Below, in pieces: positions 48,553-57,110 of a DNA stretch of 64,000 nt (the first letter of the stretch is position 1; each line of letters begins with the position of its first letter). This stretch comes from CAZLNO01 sp964561005 (GTDB lineage Bacteria > Pseudomonadota > Alphaproteobacteria > Kiloniellales > Rhodovibrionaceae): positions 1-64,000 of the forward strand of contig CAZLNO010000002.1 of NCBI GenBank assembly GCA_964561005.1. Reading direction: 5' to 3'. The notes below the pieces were generated by a model. It was given only the letters and a program-made list of their open reading frames with translations, was not told where the DNA came from and ran no database searches. The translations under genes were made by a program, and so were the position numbers.

Positions 48553-49686
48553 CTACAACGGCGGAACGTCCCCCTCCGCCCAGGAAGCCTGAAGGGCCTC
48601 GGCGCGGCCGTCCAGGGTGCCCTCGGCGATGCCGGCGCGCAGTTCCGCCATCAGCTCCTGGTAGTAATGCAGGTTGTGCTGGGTCAGCAGCATGGGCCCC
48701 AGCATCTCCTCCGCCCGCACCAGATGGTGCAGGTAGGCGCGCGAGAAGGTCGTGCACACCGGGCAGCCGCAGTCGGCGTCGAGCGGCCGCGGATCGGCGC
48801 GGTGGCGGGCATTGCGGATGTTGACCGGGCCGCGGCCGGTGAAGGCCTGCGCCGTGCGGCCGGAGCGCGTGGGCAGCACGCAGTCGAACATGTCGATGCC
48901 GCGCCGCACCGCGCCCACGATGTCTTCCGGCCGGCCGACGCCCATCAGGTAGCGCGGCTTGCCCGCGGGCAGCGCTGGCACGGTCACCTCCAGCACGCGG
49001 AACATCTCCGCCTGCCCCTCGCCCACCGCCAGGCCGCCGACGGCATGGCCCGGCAGGTCCAGGTCCGCCAGCGCCCATGCCGACTCCCGGCGCAGGTCGT
49101 CGAACACCCCGCCCTGCACGATGCCGAACAGCGCATGGCCGGGGCGGTCGCGAAAGGCCTCGCGGCAGCGCTCGGCCCAGCGCAGCGACAGCCGCGTGGA
49201 CTCCGCCACCTTGTCGCGGGGCAGGCCGGCGGGCGGGCACTCGTCGAGCTGCATCGCGATGTCGGCGTCCAGCAGGTCCTGGATCTCCACCGCGCGTTCG
49301 GGGGTCAGCTCGTGCTCGCTGCCGTCGATGTGGGATTTGAACACCACCCCGCGCTCGTCGAGCTTGCGCAGCTTGGCCAGCGACATGACCTGGAAGCCGC
49401 CGCTGTCGGTCAGGATCGGGCCGGGCCAGGCCATGAAGCGGTGCAGCCCGCCCAGCTCGGCGATCAGCTCCGCCCCCGGCCGCAGCATCAGGTGGTAGGT
49501 GTTGCCCAGGATGATCTCGGCGCCGGTCGCCCGCACCTCGGCCGGGCGCATGGCCTTCACCGTGGCCGCCGTGCCGACCGGCATGAAGGCCGGGGTTTCC
49601 ACCGTGCCATGCGCGGTCGTCAGCCGGCCCCGCCGCGCCGCGCCGTCGCTTGCCAGGACCTCGAAGCCGAAGGCGGGGGCGGTCAT
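48553..49686 (-). CDS. tgt: tRNA-guanine transglycosylase
   Basis: 377 aa; inserts preQ1 at the wobble position of GUN tRNAs. Catalytic Asp in LTDSGGFQV and nucleophile Asp in FDCVLPTRSGR. The zinc site is DCGCPVCTTF followed by HH. Its start overlaps the queA stop (ATGA), so the next two steps of queuosine formation are translated together. Confidence 0.98.
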   Translation of the reverse strand: MTAPAFGFEVLASDGAARRGRLTTAHGTVETPAFMPVGTAATVKAMRPAEVRATGAEIILGNTYHLMLRPGAELIAELGGLHRFMAWPGPILTDSGGFQVMSLAKLRKLDERGVVFKSHIDGSEHELTPERAVEIQDLLDADIAMQLDECPPAGLPRDKVAESTRLSLRWAERCREAFRDRPGHALFGIVQGGVFDDLRRESAWALADLDLPGHAVGGLAVGEGQAEMFRVLEVTVPALPAGKPRYLMGVGRPEDIVGAVRRGIDMFDCVLPTRSGRTAQAFTGRGPVNIRNARHRADPRPLDADCGCPVCTTFSRAYLHHLVRAEEMLGPMLLTQHNLHYYQELMAELRAGIAEGTLDGRAEALQASWAEGDVPPL

Positions 49687-50729
49687 GCGCCGTCCGTCCG
49701 GTGCAGCAGGCAGGCGTCGCCGTAGGAATAGAAGCGATAGCCCGCCGCCTTGGCATGGGCATAGGCGGCCTGCATTCGTTCCGTCCCGGCGATGGCGCAG
49801 ACCAGCATGAACAGCGTGGATCGCGGCAGGTGGAAGTTGGTGAACAGCAGGTCGACGATGCGGAAGCGATAGCCGGGCAGGATGAAGATGTCGCTCTCGC
49901 CGCGGAAGGGATGCAGCACGCCGCCCTCGTCGGCGGCGGTCTCCAGCAGGCGCAGCGCCGTGGTGCCGACGGCGACCACCCGTCCGCCCGCCGCGCGCGC
50001 GGCGTTGATCGCCTCGGCCGTGGCCGGCGCGATCTCCCCGGCCTCGCTGTGCATGGGGTGCTCGGCCGGGTCCTCGGCCTTCACCGGCAGGAAGGTGCCG
50101 GCCCCCACGTGCAGCGTCACGGTGACGCGCTTGACGCCCCGCGCGTCCAGCGCGTCGAGCAGTCGCTCGGTGAAGTGCAGGCCGGCCGTGGGCGCGGCGA
50201 CCGCGCCGGGCCGCCGGGCGAAGACGGTCTGATAGTCGTCGCGGTCCCGGTCTTCCGGCCCCTCGGGGCGCTCGATGTAGGGCGGCAGCGGCATGGCGCC
50301 CACGCGCTCCAGGGTCGCCAGGAGGTCGGGTCCGCCGCGGTCGAAGCGCAGCACCACCTCGCCGCCCTCGCCCTTTTCGACGACCTCGGCGCTCAGCTCC
50401 TCGCCGAAGGTGACGGTCTCACCGGGGCGCAGGCGCTTGGCCGGCCGGGCGAAGGTGCGCCAGATCGTGCCGTCGGCGCCGTCCGGCTTGTGCAGCGTCA
50501 CCTCGACGCGCGCCGCCCCACGCCGGCCGAACAGCCGCGCCGGGATCACGCGGGTGTCGTTGAACACCGCCACGTCGCCGGGCCGCAGCAGCTCCGGCAG
50601 GTCGCGAACGTGGCGGTCGTGCAGCGCATCCGGCCGGACCTCCAGCAGTCGCGCGGCGTCGCGCGGGCGCACCGGGTGCTGCGCGACGAAGGATCTGGGG
50701 AGGTCGAAATCGAAGTCTTTCGTGCGCAT
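49683..50729 (-). CDS. queA: S-adenosylmethionine:tRNA ribosyltransferase-isomerase
   Basis: 348 aa; transfers the ribosyl part of SAM to preQ1-tRNA to make epoxyqueuosine. Family motifs: FDFDLPRSFVAQHP at the N-terminus, FNDTRVIPARL, AAPTAGLHFT and TNFHLPRSTL. The ATG at 50729 gives the standard start. Confidence 0.98.
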   Translation of the reverse strand: MRTKDFDFDLPRSFVAQHPVRPRDAARLLEVRPDALHDRHVRDLPELLRPGDVAVFNDTRVIPARLFGRRGAARVEVTLHKPDGADGTIWRTFARPAKRLRPGETVTFGEELSAEVVEKGEGGEVVLRFDRGGPDLLATLERVGAMPLPPYIERPEGPEDRDRDDYQTVFARRPGAVAAPTAGLHFTERLLDALDARGVKRVTVTLHVGAGTFLPVKAEDPAEHPMHSEAGEIAPATAEAINAARAAGGRVVAVGTTALRLLETAADEGGVLHPFRGESDIFILPGYRFRIVDLLFTNFHLPRSTLFMLVCAIAGTERMQAAYAHAKAAGYRFYSYGDACLLHRTDGA

Positions 50730-50802
50730 CCGACGGTCGGTCCCGGGGATTGGACAGGCGGCGCCGTCGATTAGCACCGAACGACCGCGCGGCGAAAGGG
50801 GC

Positions 50803-51453
50803 TTACGCCGAAACCGCCGCGACCCGCGCGTCCTGGCGCACGCCCAGGATCAGGCGCTCGCGGGTCACCTGCCCCAGCATGTGGAAGGGGCGATGCCGGC
50901 TGTCGTCGAAGCCGGGGCCGCGCATCAGCAGAAGGTCGCCCTCTTGGGCGTCGATGCACCGGGCGTTGCGGCCCTGGCGGTCGTCGCAGACGAAGAAGTC
51001 GCCGGCGCCGTCGATCACAAGTATGCCGATCAGGTTGACGTAGCGGATGTGGTCGCGGTGGGGCGAAATTCCACACGGAACCGGCTGGTAGCGCTGCACC
51101 ACCAGATCGTTGAAGTCGATGGCGGAAAAGGGCGGCCGCGCCATGTTTTCCAGGGCGGCGTTCACAAGCCCGGAAAGAGCCGCCGCGCAGCGCCCGTAGG
51201 GACCGTCACGCGGCACGTCGTCGCAAATCTCGAAGTCCTGGGTCACGGCCTTCTCGCCCTCACCGACCACAGGCCTGGCGGGACGGAAAGCCAGATCGGC
51301 GGTGGCCTCCCGCAGCCGGCGCCGGCCGGCAGCGCCGAGCACCGGAACCGCCGCCGCGTCCTCTGTCCGGATTCGTTCCAGACAGGCCATCATCGCGGCG
51401 GCATCGGCCTCGATCAGCCCGGACGCCCGGGACGCGGACAGGAATTCGGTCAT
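50803..51453 (-). CDS. 2OG-Fe(II) oxygenase-like protein
   Basis: 216 aa. A HxD motif, SPHRDHIRY with His132 and Asp134, lies in a beta strand, and the C-terminal part has a candidate distal His and a 2-oxoglutarate-binding Arg in RERLILGVRQD, consistent with the double-stranded beta-helix dioxygenases. The substrate is unknown. The Shine-Dalgarno GGGAGGTG before the ATG at 51453 is inside the 3' arm of a strong hairpin. It lies 73 bp upstream of queA on the same strand. Confidence 0.7.
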   Translation of the reverse strand: MTEFLSASRASGLIEADAAAMMACLERIRTEDAAAVPVLGAAGRRRLREATADLAFRPARPVVGEGEKAVTQDFEICDDVPRDGPYGRCAAALSGLVNAALENMARPPFSAIDFNDLVVQRYQPVPCGISPHRDHIRYVNLIGILVIDGAGDFFVCDDRQGRNARCIDAQEGDLLLMRGPGFDDSRHRPFHMLGQVTRERLILGVRQDARVAAVSA

Positions 51454-51460
51454 GCGCGTA

Positions 51461-51502
51461 AAAGCACCTCCCAACCCTGGATTGTAGGGTGGAAGGTGCT
51501 TT
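51461..51502 (-). terminator. 17-bp hairpin: terminator of the PraR-like gene and possible SD-masking element
   Basis: On the minus strand the arms AAAGCACCTTCCACCCT and AGGGTTGGGAGGTGCTTT pair with one bulged base around the 7-base loop ACAATCC, followed by TTTT. It stands 43 bp after the stop of the PraR-like gene, as an intrinsic terminator would. The 3' arm contains GGGAGGTG, the ribosome-binding site of the oxygenase gene, so read-through mRNA would have a masked site. Confidence 0.75.
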
Positions 51503-51544
51503 CGGCAAAGCCTCCAGCGGTCCTCGGCGCCAGGGCCGGGCCGC

Positions 51545-51991
51545 CTAGCCAGCCTTATGCAGCTCGGCTTCCGGCTCGCTGTCGCCCCCCGCCCGCTGCT
51601 TGCTCAGCGCGCGGAGCAGGTCGAACGCGCGGCGGCGGATCTGCTCGTTGTCGATGCTGTAGTACGTGCGGACCAGGTCGAGGGTCTCGCGCTCGGCCAT
51701 GACGTCGTGCCCCAGCACATCGGCGTCGCTGCTGGCCACCGAGGGCGTGCCGACGTCGTTGGCGGTCTGGGCGTTCAGGTCGTCGAAGAAATAGCTGATG
51801 GGCACGTCCAGCACCTGCGCAAGCTGATAGAGGCGACTGGCCACGATGCGGTTGGCGCCGCGCTCGTACTTCTGCACCTGCTGGAAGGTGATACCCACCA
51901 TGCGTGCCAGCTTTTCCTGACTGAGCCCCACCAGCACGCGCCGCTGGCGAAGCCGCTGTCCCACGTGCACATCCACAGGGTTTGGTTTCAT
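51545..51991 (-). CDS. PraR/SinR-like helix-turn-helix regulator
   Basis: 148 aa. An XRE-type HTH (about residues 12-67: LSQEKLARMVGITFQQVQKYE) is followed by a helical C-terminal domain with LVRTYYSIDNEQIRRRAFDL, characteristic of the alphaproteobacterial PraR group (linked to polyhydroxybutyrate, quorum sensing and symbiosis genes in rhizobia). The specific role here is not known. A promoter lies 80-110 bp upstream. Confidence 0.88.
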   Translation of the reverse strand: MKPNPVDVHVGQRLRQRRVLVGLSQEKLARMVGITFQQVQKYERGANRIVASRLYQLAQVLDVPISYFFDDLNAQTANDVGTPSVASSDADVLGHDVMAERETLDLVRTYYSIDNEQIRRRAFDLLRALSKQRAGGDSEPEAELHKAG

Positions 51992-52070
51992 GTTTTACGC
52001 TCTCTCATTTAGCATCGTTTCGCCGGCGGAGACGTTCTTGGCCGGATTCATCAACCACCGGTCTTTGTAT

Positions 52071-52100
52071 TTTTTAGCGAACTCGTGGACCCTTTGTAAA
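52071..52100 (-). promoter_or_regulatory. promoter of the PraR-like gene
   Basis: Minus strand: -35 TTTACA (52100-52095), 18-bp spacer, -10 TAAAAA (52076-52071), about 80 bp before the start. The whole divergent region 51992-52255 is unusually AT-rich for this genome and holds no gene. Confidence 0.45.
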
Positions 52101-52255
52101 CGCAAAAATGTCGGCGTTTGCCCCAAACTTTTGAAACGGATCGACGATGACAATTTAACGGATGTTTGCGCGACACTCTTTCGACCGTCTTGCCCACTCC
52201 CATTGATGAACCCACGGAGCTTCGAGTCTTGCGAAACCTTCGAGAGGATCACCAC

Positions 52256-52630
52256 GTGCGGAGCTTTCTGGCGATCGGGGCGCTGAACGGCGCCCTGTCG
52301 GTGGCGCTGGGCGCGTTCGCGGCGCACGCGCTGGACGGCGTTCTGCCCGCGGAGCGACTGGGCTGGATCGAGACGGGCGCGCGCTACCAGATGGCGCACG
52401 CCCTGGCGCTGCTGGCCGTGGCCTGGATGGTCGAAAGTCGGCCGAGGCCGCTGGTCCTTGTCGCGGGCTGGGCCTTCGCCGCCGGGACCCTGCTGTTTTG
52501 CGGCGGGCTCTATCTGGCGGCGCTGGCGGACTGGCGGTTCGTGATGCCGGTGGTGCCGGTCGGCGGCACGGCCTTCATCCTCGGCTGGGCGGCGCTGCTG
52601 GTCGCCGCGCTGCGCCGCCCGCCGGGATGA
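52256..52630 (+). CDS. DUF423 membrane protein (YgdD/TMEM256-like)
   Basis: 124 aa with four transmembrane helices and the family start FLAIGALNGALSVALGAFAAHAL, read as FLAIGALNGA plus ALGAFAAHAL. The GTG at 52256 places the first helix at the N-terminus; an ATG 30 codons upstream adds a non-conserved polar stretch. The family has no known function. It ends seven bases before the convergent DUF302 stop. Confidence 0.88.
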   Translation: MRSFLAIGALNGALSVALGAFAAHALDGVLPAERLGWIETGARYQMAHALALLAVAWMVESRPRPLVLVAGWAFAAGTLLFCGGLYLAALADWRFVMPVVPVGGTAFILGWAALLVAALRRPPG

Positions 52631-52637
52631 GGTCGGC

Positions 52638-53096
52638 CTACTGCGTGGCCTTGTCGGTGAAGGCGTCGAGCGCCTTGGCGATCTTGTCGCGGATCGCCTG
52701 GCGGTCGGTGATGTCGTGGCGCGCCGCGAGGTGTTCGGGGTCGTTGTAGGCCAGCCAGACCTGGCCCTCCGCGTCCTCGAAGGCCAGCGCCTTCTGCGGC
52801 AGGTCGATGGCGACCGTGCGGTTCGACTGCATCAGCGGCGTGCCCAGCCTGGGATTGCCGAAGATCAGGAGCTGCGTGGGCGGCAGGTCCAGATCGGCCT
52901 TCGCCGCCCCCGCGGCATGGTCGACGCGGGCGAAAATGGTGAGCCCCTTCGCCTTCAGGGCGGTTTCCAGGCGATCCAGGGTCTCGCCCACGGAATGCTG
53001 GCTGCGCTTCATGATGAGCCCGTCGGGGCCGGCCTGGGCCGGCGCCGCGAGAGCCGCGCAGGCAAGGACGAGAGCAAGCGCAAGCAGTCGAACCAT
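52638..53096 (-). CDS. secreted DUF302 protein
   Basis: 152 aa with a signal peptide (MVRLLALALVLACAALA, cleavage near AQA|GP, residue 22) and a DUF302 domain (VGETLDRLETALKAKGLTIF, then LLIFGNPRLGTPLMQ). DUF302 proteins are small periplasmic or cytoplasmic proteins of unknown role, often with redox or sulfur genes. It lies 60 bp downstream of the ArsR-family sensor on the same strand, so it is probably in its regulon. Confidence 0.87.
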   Translation of the reverse strand: MVRLLALALVLACAALAAPAQAGPDGLIMKRSQHSVGETLDRLETALKAKGLTIFARVDHAAGAAKADLDLPPTQLLIFGNPRLGTPLMQSNRTVAIDLPQKALAFEDAEGQVWLAYNDPEHLAARHDITDRQAIRDKIAKALDAFTDKATQ

Positions 53097-53156
53097 GAAA
53101 TCCCTCCTCCGGGTTGGATGGTGAGCCGTGCGGCCATCGCAGCCGCTCCGGCGCGC

Positions 53157-53504
53157 TCAGGCCACTTCATCGTCGAGGCGGTTCCCGGCGCCCGAAGGCG
53201 GCTCGGCGATGTCGCCGCAGAAAAGGTCATGCAGGGTTTCCAGCACGCGGCGCGCGGCCTCCCCCTTGAGGGCATAATAGATCGTCTGGGCCTCGCGGCG
53301 TGTCGTCACCAGGTCGTCGTGGCGCAGCTTCGCCAGGTGCTGGGACAGCGCGGACTGGCTGATGCCGATCAGATCGCAGAGCTGGCCGACCGAACGCTCG
53401 CCCTCGGCCAGATGGCAGAGGATCAGCAGGCGCCGCTCGTTGCTCATCGCCCTGAGGAGCGCGCCGGCGTCGCGCGCGGCATCCTCGATACGCGTGTACG
53501 TCAT
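53157..53504 (-). CDS. ArsR-family persulfide-type sensor, SqrR/BigR-like
   Basis: 115 aa with a winged helix (SVGQLCDLIGISQSALSQHL, residues 38-57, then RREAQTIYYAL). It has Cys30 in LILCHL and Cys96 in LFCGD, 66 residues apart, exactly the spacing of the C41/C107 and C42/C108 pairs that form a persulfide bridge in SqrR and BigR. Metal-site motifs of ArsR and SmtB are absent. The ATG at 53504 has no Shine-Dalgarno and lies just past its -10 element, so the mRNA may be leaderless; a GTG eight codons upstream would fall within the promoter. Divergent from tusA. Confidence 0.88.
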   Translation of the reverse strand: MTYTRIEDAARDAGALLRAMSNERRLLILCHLAEGERSVGQLCDLIGISQSALSQHLAKLRHDDLVTTRREAQTIYYALKGEAARRVLETLHDLFCGDIAEPPSGAGNRLDDEVA

Positions 53505-53511
53505 GCGGGGA

Positions 53512-53539
53512 GCAATACCGATAAACACGGTACGGTCAA
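53512..53539 (-). promoter_or_regulatory. promoter and inverted-repeat operator of the ArsR-type gene
   Basis: Minus strand: -35 TTGACC (53539-53534), 16-bp spacer, -10 TATTGC (53517-53512). The inverted repeat TACCG-N7-CGGTA (53516-53532) fills the spacer, the expected place for an autorepressor. The -10 is seven bases from the ATG. Confidence 0.55.
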
Positions 53540-53549
53540 GCCTATCGCG

Positions 53550-53577
53550 TTGACCCGCGCCGCTGCCTTGCTACAGT
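53550..53577 (+). promoter_or_regulatory. tusA promoter
   Basis: TTGACC (53550-53555), 16-bp spacer, TACAGT (53572-53577), 48 bp before the tusA ATG and 18 bp from the ArsR operator, so both promoters could be controlled by one bound dimer. Confidence 0.5.
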
Positions 53578-53624
53578 CCCGGCGCGACGCACCCCCAACA
53601 CCGCCACGGGAGTCGAGCCCTTCG

Positions 53625-53855
53625 ATGAGCGCGACACACCGCCTTGACGCCAAGGGCATGAAGTGTCCGCTGCCGGTGCTGCGGGCGCGCAAGGCGATGA
53701 AGCAGGTGCCCGAGGGCGAGGTCCTGGAGATCGAGGCCACGGACCCCGGCGCCGTGCAGGACTTCCAGGCATTCTGCGAAACGACCGGGCACGAGCTGCT
53801 CGCCAGCGAGGAGCGCGACGGCGTCTTCCACTTCCGCATCCGCAAGAACGCCTGA
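53625..53855 (+). CDS. tusA: TusA-family sulfur carrier
   Basis: 76 aa; cytosolic protein that carries sulfane sulfur as a persulfide on its Cys. The motif is GMKCPLPVLRARKAM with Cys14, followed by EIEATDPGAVQDF, the family core. TusA relatives serve tRNA 2-thiouridine synthesis or sulfur oxidation. Its divergent partner is a persulfide-sensor-like ArsR regulator, which favours a role in sulfane-sulfur handling. Confidence 0.92.
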   Translation: MSATHRLDAKGMKCPLPVLRARKAMKQVPEGEVLEIEATDPGAVQDFQAFCETTGHELLASEERDGVFHFRIRKNA

Positions 53856-53876
53856 CCGGCCCCGGCGCGGCGGCGC

Positions 53877-56800
53877 CTATTCCCCGGGCGCCGGCACGGC
53901 CTGGCCCGTCCCCTCGCCGACCTGTTTCGCGCCGGCGGCGCGCTGTTGGGCGCGGCGCTCCATCGGCTCCAGCAGCAGCGTCATCATCGGCGGCACGATC
54001 AGCAGCGTCAGCACGGCCGACAGCGACAGCCCGCCCACCACGACCGAGCCGAGGCCGCGGTACAGCTCCGAGCCCGCGCCGGGGAACAGCACCAGCGGCA
54101 GCATGCCGAACACCGAGGTCAGCGTGGACATGAAGATCGGCCGGATGCGGTTGCGCGTGGCCACCACGATCGCCGCCGCCGGGTCCTCGCCGAGGTCGCG
54201 GATGTGGTGCAGCGTCTGGTGGACCAGCAGGATGGCGTTGTTCACCACGATGCCGATCAGGATGACGAAGCCCAGCAGCGTCAGCATGTCCAGCGGCTGA
54301 TAGGTGAAGACGTTGAGCGCCGCCAGCCCGCCGATGCCGCCGGCCGCCGCCACCGGCACCGACAGCATCATGATCAGCGGATAGATGAAGCTCTCGAACA
54401 GGATCGCCATCACCAGGAAGACGATGACCATGGCCAGCGCCAGATCCCAGACCATGGCCTGCCAGGTCTCGGTGAGCTTGTCGGCGGTGCCGGAGATTCC
54501 CAGGCGCACGCCCTCGGGCACGCCCTCGCGCTTGATGGGCGCGATGACCTCGTTGCGCAGCGTCTCCATCGCCGCCTCCAGGGGAAGCTGCGGCGCCGGG
54601 CGAACCTCCAGGGTGACCGCGCGCTCGCGCTCGCGGTGGCGGATCTCGGTTGGACCGGCGGTGTGCTGCACCGTCGCCAGGGACTCGACGGGCAGGATCT
54701 GGCCACCCGGCGTGAGGACAGGCAGGTTGCCGATCCCCTGGGTCTGCATCACGTTGTCCACCGGCCCGCGCAGCATGAGGTCCAAGCGCTTGGTGCCGAC
54801 GGTCACCTCCTCGACAAGGTAGCCGTTGTCGTCGTTGAAGGCCTGCACGCTGGCCGAGAGCTCGCGGGCCGTCAGGCCGGCGTCGTTCAGCCGCACCCGG
54901 TCGGGAATCACCCGCACCTCGGGCGAGCCCAGCTCCAGCCCCGGGTTGGGCCGAAGCTGGTGGCCCTGGTCGAACGGCAGTACCTGGCCGATGCGCCCGG
55001 CCGCGCGCCGCGCCACGGCGAGGTTGTCCGCCAGGCTGGGTCCGGTGATGTCCAGGTCGATCTTGCGCCCGCCGCCGATGCCGCGGCCGAAGATGGACGG
55101 CTGGTTGATGAAGCCGAAGGTACCGGGCTCCTGGAACACCGGCTCGCGCAGGATGGGGATCAGCTCGGCCACCCGCTGCTCCTGCACCGCCGCCGCGCCG
55201 ACGAAGGTCGTGCCCCGCCGCGCCACGAAGAAGAAGCGCTGGATCTTCGGCGGCCCGCCGGGCTCCGCCTCGGGTCCGGAGACCGAGGCCCAGAGGTGCT
55301 TCACGTCCTCCTCGATCTGGCGGGCGATATCGAAGGTGGTCTCCAGGTTGTAGCCGGGCGGCGGCAGGATCACCCCCAGCACGAGGTTGCGGTTCCCTTC
55401 CGGCAGGTACTCCAGCCTGGGCAACAGGACCCAGGCGGACAGCCCGGCGACCACGGTCACCGCCGCCACCACGCCGGCCGACAGCGCCCGGCTGCGCACC
55501 AGCATGCGCTGAAAGCCCATGATCGTGCCCACCGCCAGCCTGGCGAAGTGGTCGACGCCGGGAATCCGCGCCGAGGTCGCCGACTCCTCGAAAGCCGCCT
55601 TGCCGCCGAAGCCCAGGAGGTAGCGCGACAGCGCCGGGATCAGCGTCACCGCCACCACCAGCGCCAGCGTCACGGCCGTGGAGATCGCCACCGCGATGTC
55701 GCGGAAGAGCTGGCCGACCTCCAGTTCCATCGTGAGGATCGGGACGAAGACCATCACCGTGGTCAGGGCGGAGACCAGCACCGCGCCCCAGACCTGGCGC
55801 GCGCCCTCGTAGGCGGCCTCGCGCACCGGCTTGCCCGCCTCGCGCAGGCGGTAGATGTTCTCCAGCACGACAATGGCGGAATCGACCACCATGCCGATGG
55901 CGAACGCCAGGCCGGCCAGCGAGATCACGTTGATCGACCGGCCCAGCGCCGACATGGCGACGAAGGCCCCGATGATGGAGACGGGGATGGCCAGCGACAC
56001 CACCAGGGTCGCCCGGACGGAACGCAGGAAAAGCAGCAGGATGATCGCCGCGAAGGCGCCGCCGATGTAGATGTTCTGGTTCACCAGGTCGATGGCGGAG
56101 TTGATGTAGACCGTCTCGTCGTAGACCTGCTGCACCGTCAACCCGACGTCCGGGATGGCCGTACGGTTCAGCCGCGTCAGCTCTTCCCGCAGGCCGCGCA
56201 TCGTCTCGATGACGTTGGCCCCGGTCTCGCGCACGGCGTTCATGGCCAGCGCCGGCTCGCCGTTGAAGCGGATGCGCGCGGTGGGCTCCTTGTAGCCGAA
56301 GCGCACCTCGGCCATGTCGGCGACCGTGAGGCGGCCCATGCCCCCGTCCGCCCCCGACGCGGCGGCGCGCAGCACCACCTGTTCGACCGCCTGCACGTTG
56401 TCCAGCTCGCCTTCGGCGCGGACCACGTAGCGACGCTTGCCCTCGGTCACGTCGCCGGCGGAGACCGAGATGTTGGCGTCGCGCAGCGTCGCGACGACCT
56501 CGCCCACCGTCAGGTTGTAGCGGGACAGCTTCTCCGGCGCGATGATCACCTCGAGCTGGCGCTCGCTGCCGCCGAAGACGTTGATGCGGCCGACCCCCGG
56601 CACGCGTTCCAGGCGCTCCTTGACAACGTCCTCGACGAAGTCGCCGTACTCGTGCAGCGGCCGCTCGTTGCCCTCCAGGCGCGTGTAGACGAACCAGGCG
56701 ATCGGGCTGTCGTCGGCGCCGGAGGTGTCGAGCGTGGGCTCGTCCACCCCGTCGGGATAGTCGCTCACCCGGTCCAGCCGGTTGGCGACCATGAGCAGGG

Positions 56801-57110
56801 CCCGGTCCATGCCGGTATCGATGCTGAACTCCAGCTCGAGCTGCGAGCGCCCCGTCTCCGCCGTGCCGGTCAGCTTCTCCAGCCCCTGGATGCCCTTGAT
56901 GACATCCTCCTGCCGGGTCAGGATCTCGCGCTCCACCTCCGCCGGGGCGGCGCCCGGCCAGATCGTCGTCACCGTGATCACCGGCTGGCGCACGTCCGGC
57001 GCGAGCTGAATGGGGATGCGCTGCAGCGCCACGTAGCCGAACAGCACCACCATCAGCACGACGGCGAGAACGGCGACCGGCCGTTCGATGGAGAGACGGA
57101 TCAGGTTCAT
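53877..57110 (-). CDS. RND efflux pump inner-membrane subunit, HAE1-like
   Basis: 1077 aa, 12 helices with the two large periplasmic loops of AcrB-type pumps. The N-terminus is LIRLSIERPVAVLAVVLMVV. TM4 reads AIGMVVDSAIVVLENI, so only one Asp stands where AcrB has Asp407-Asp408. TM10 contains GIVVNNAILLVHQTLHHIRD. Overlaps the adaptor gene stop by four bases (ATGA), so it is made with it. No outer-membrane factor gene is adjacent. Substrates unknown. Confidence 0.94.
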   Translation of the reverse strand: MNLIRLSIERPVAVLAVVLMVVLFGYVALQRIPIQLAPDVRQPVITVTTIWPGAAPAEVEREILTRQEDVIKGIQGLEKLTGTAETGRSQLELEFSIDTGMDRALLMVANRLDRVSDYPDGVDEPTLDTSGADDSPIAWFVYTRLEGNERPLHEYGDFVEDVVKERLERVPGVGRINVFGGSERQLEVIIAPEKLSRYNLTVGEVVATLRDANISVSAGDVTEGKRRYVVRAEGELDNVQAVEQVVLRAAASGADGGMGRLTVADMAEVRFGYKEPTARIRFNGEPALAMNAVRETGANVIETMRGLREELTRLNRTAIPDVGLTVQQVYDETVYINSAIDLVNQNIYIGGAFAAIILLLFLRSVRATLVVSLAIPVSIIGAFVAMSALGRSINVISLAGLAFAIGMVVDSAIVVLENIYRLREAGKPVREAAYEGARQVWGAVLVSALTTVMVFVPILTMELEVGQLFRDIAVAISTAVTLALVVAVTLIPALSRYLLGFGGKAAFEESATSARIPGVDHFARLAVGTIMGFQRMLVRSRALSAGVVAAVTVVAGLSAWVLLPRLEYLPEGNRNLVLGVILPPPGYNLETTFDIARQIEEDVKHLWASVSGPEAEPGGPPKIQRFFFVARRGTTFVGAAAVQEQRVAELIPILREPVFQEPGTFGFINQPSIFGRGIGGGRKIDLDITGPSLADNLAVARRAAGRIGQVLPFDQGHQLRPNPGLELGSPEVRVIPDRVRLNDAGLTARELSASVQAFNDDNGYLVEEVTVGTKRLDLMLRGPVDNVMQTQGIGNLPVLTPGGQILPVESLATVQHTAGPTEIRHRERERAVTLEVRPAPQLPLEAAMETLRNEVIAPIKREGVPEGVRLGISGTADKLTETWQAMVWDLALAMVIVFLVMAILFESFIYPLIMMLSVPVAAAGGIGGLAALNVFTYQPLDMLTLLGFVILIGIVVNNAILLVHQTLHHIRDLGEDPAAAIVVATRNRIRPIFMSTLTSVFGMLPLVLFPGAGSELYRGLGSVVVGGLSLSAVLTLLIVPPMMTLLLEPMERRAQQRAAGAKQVGEGTGQAVPAPGE

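Noticed and set aside
51990..52286. 98-codon plus-strand frame in the divergent region before DUF423
   Set aside because: It runs through the AT-rich promoter area, has no recognisable domain and overlaps the start of the DUF423 gene in another frame.
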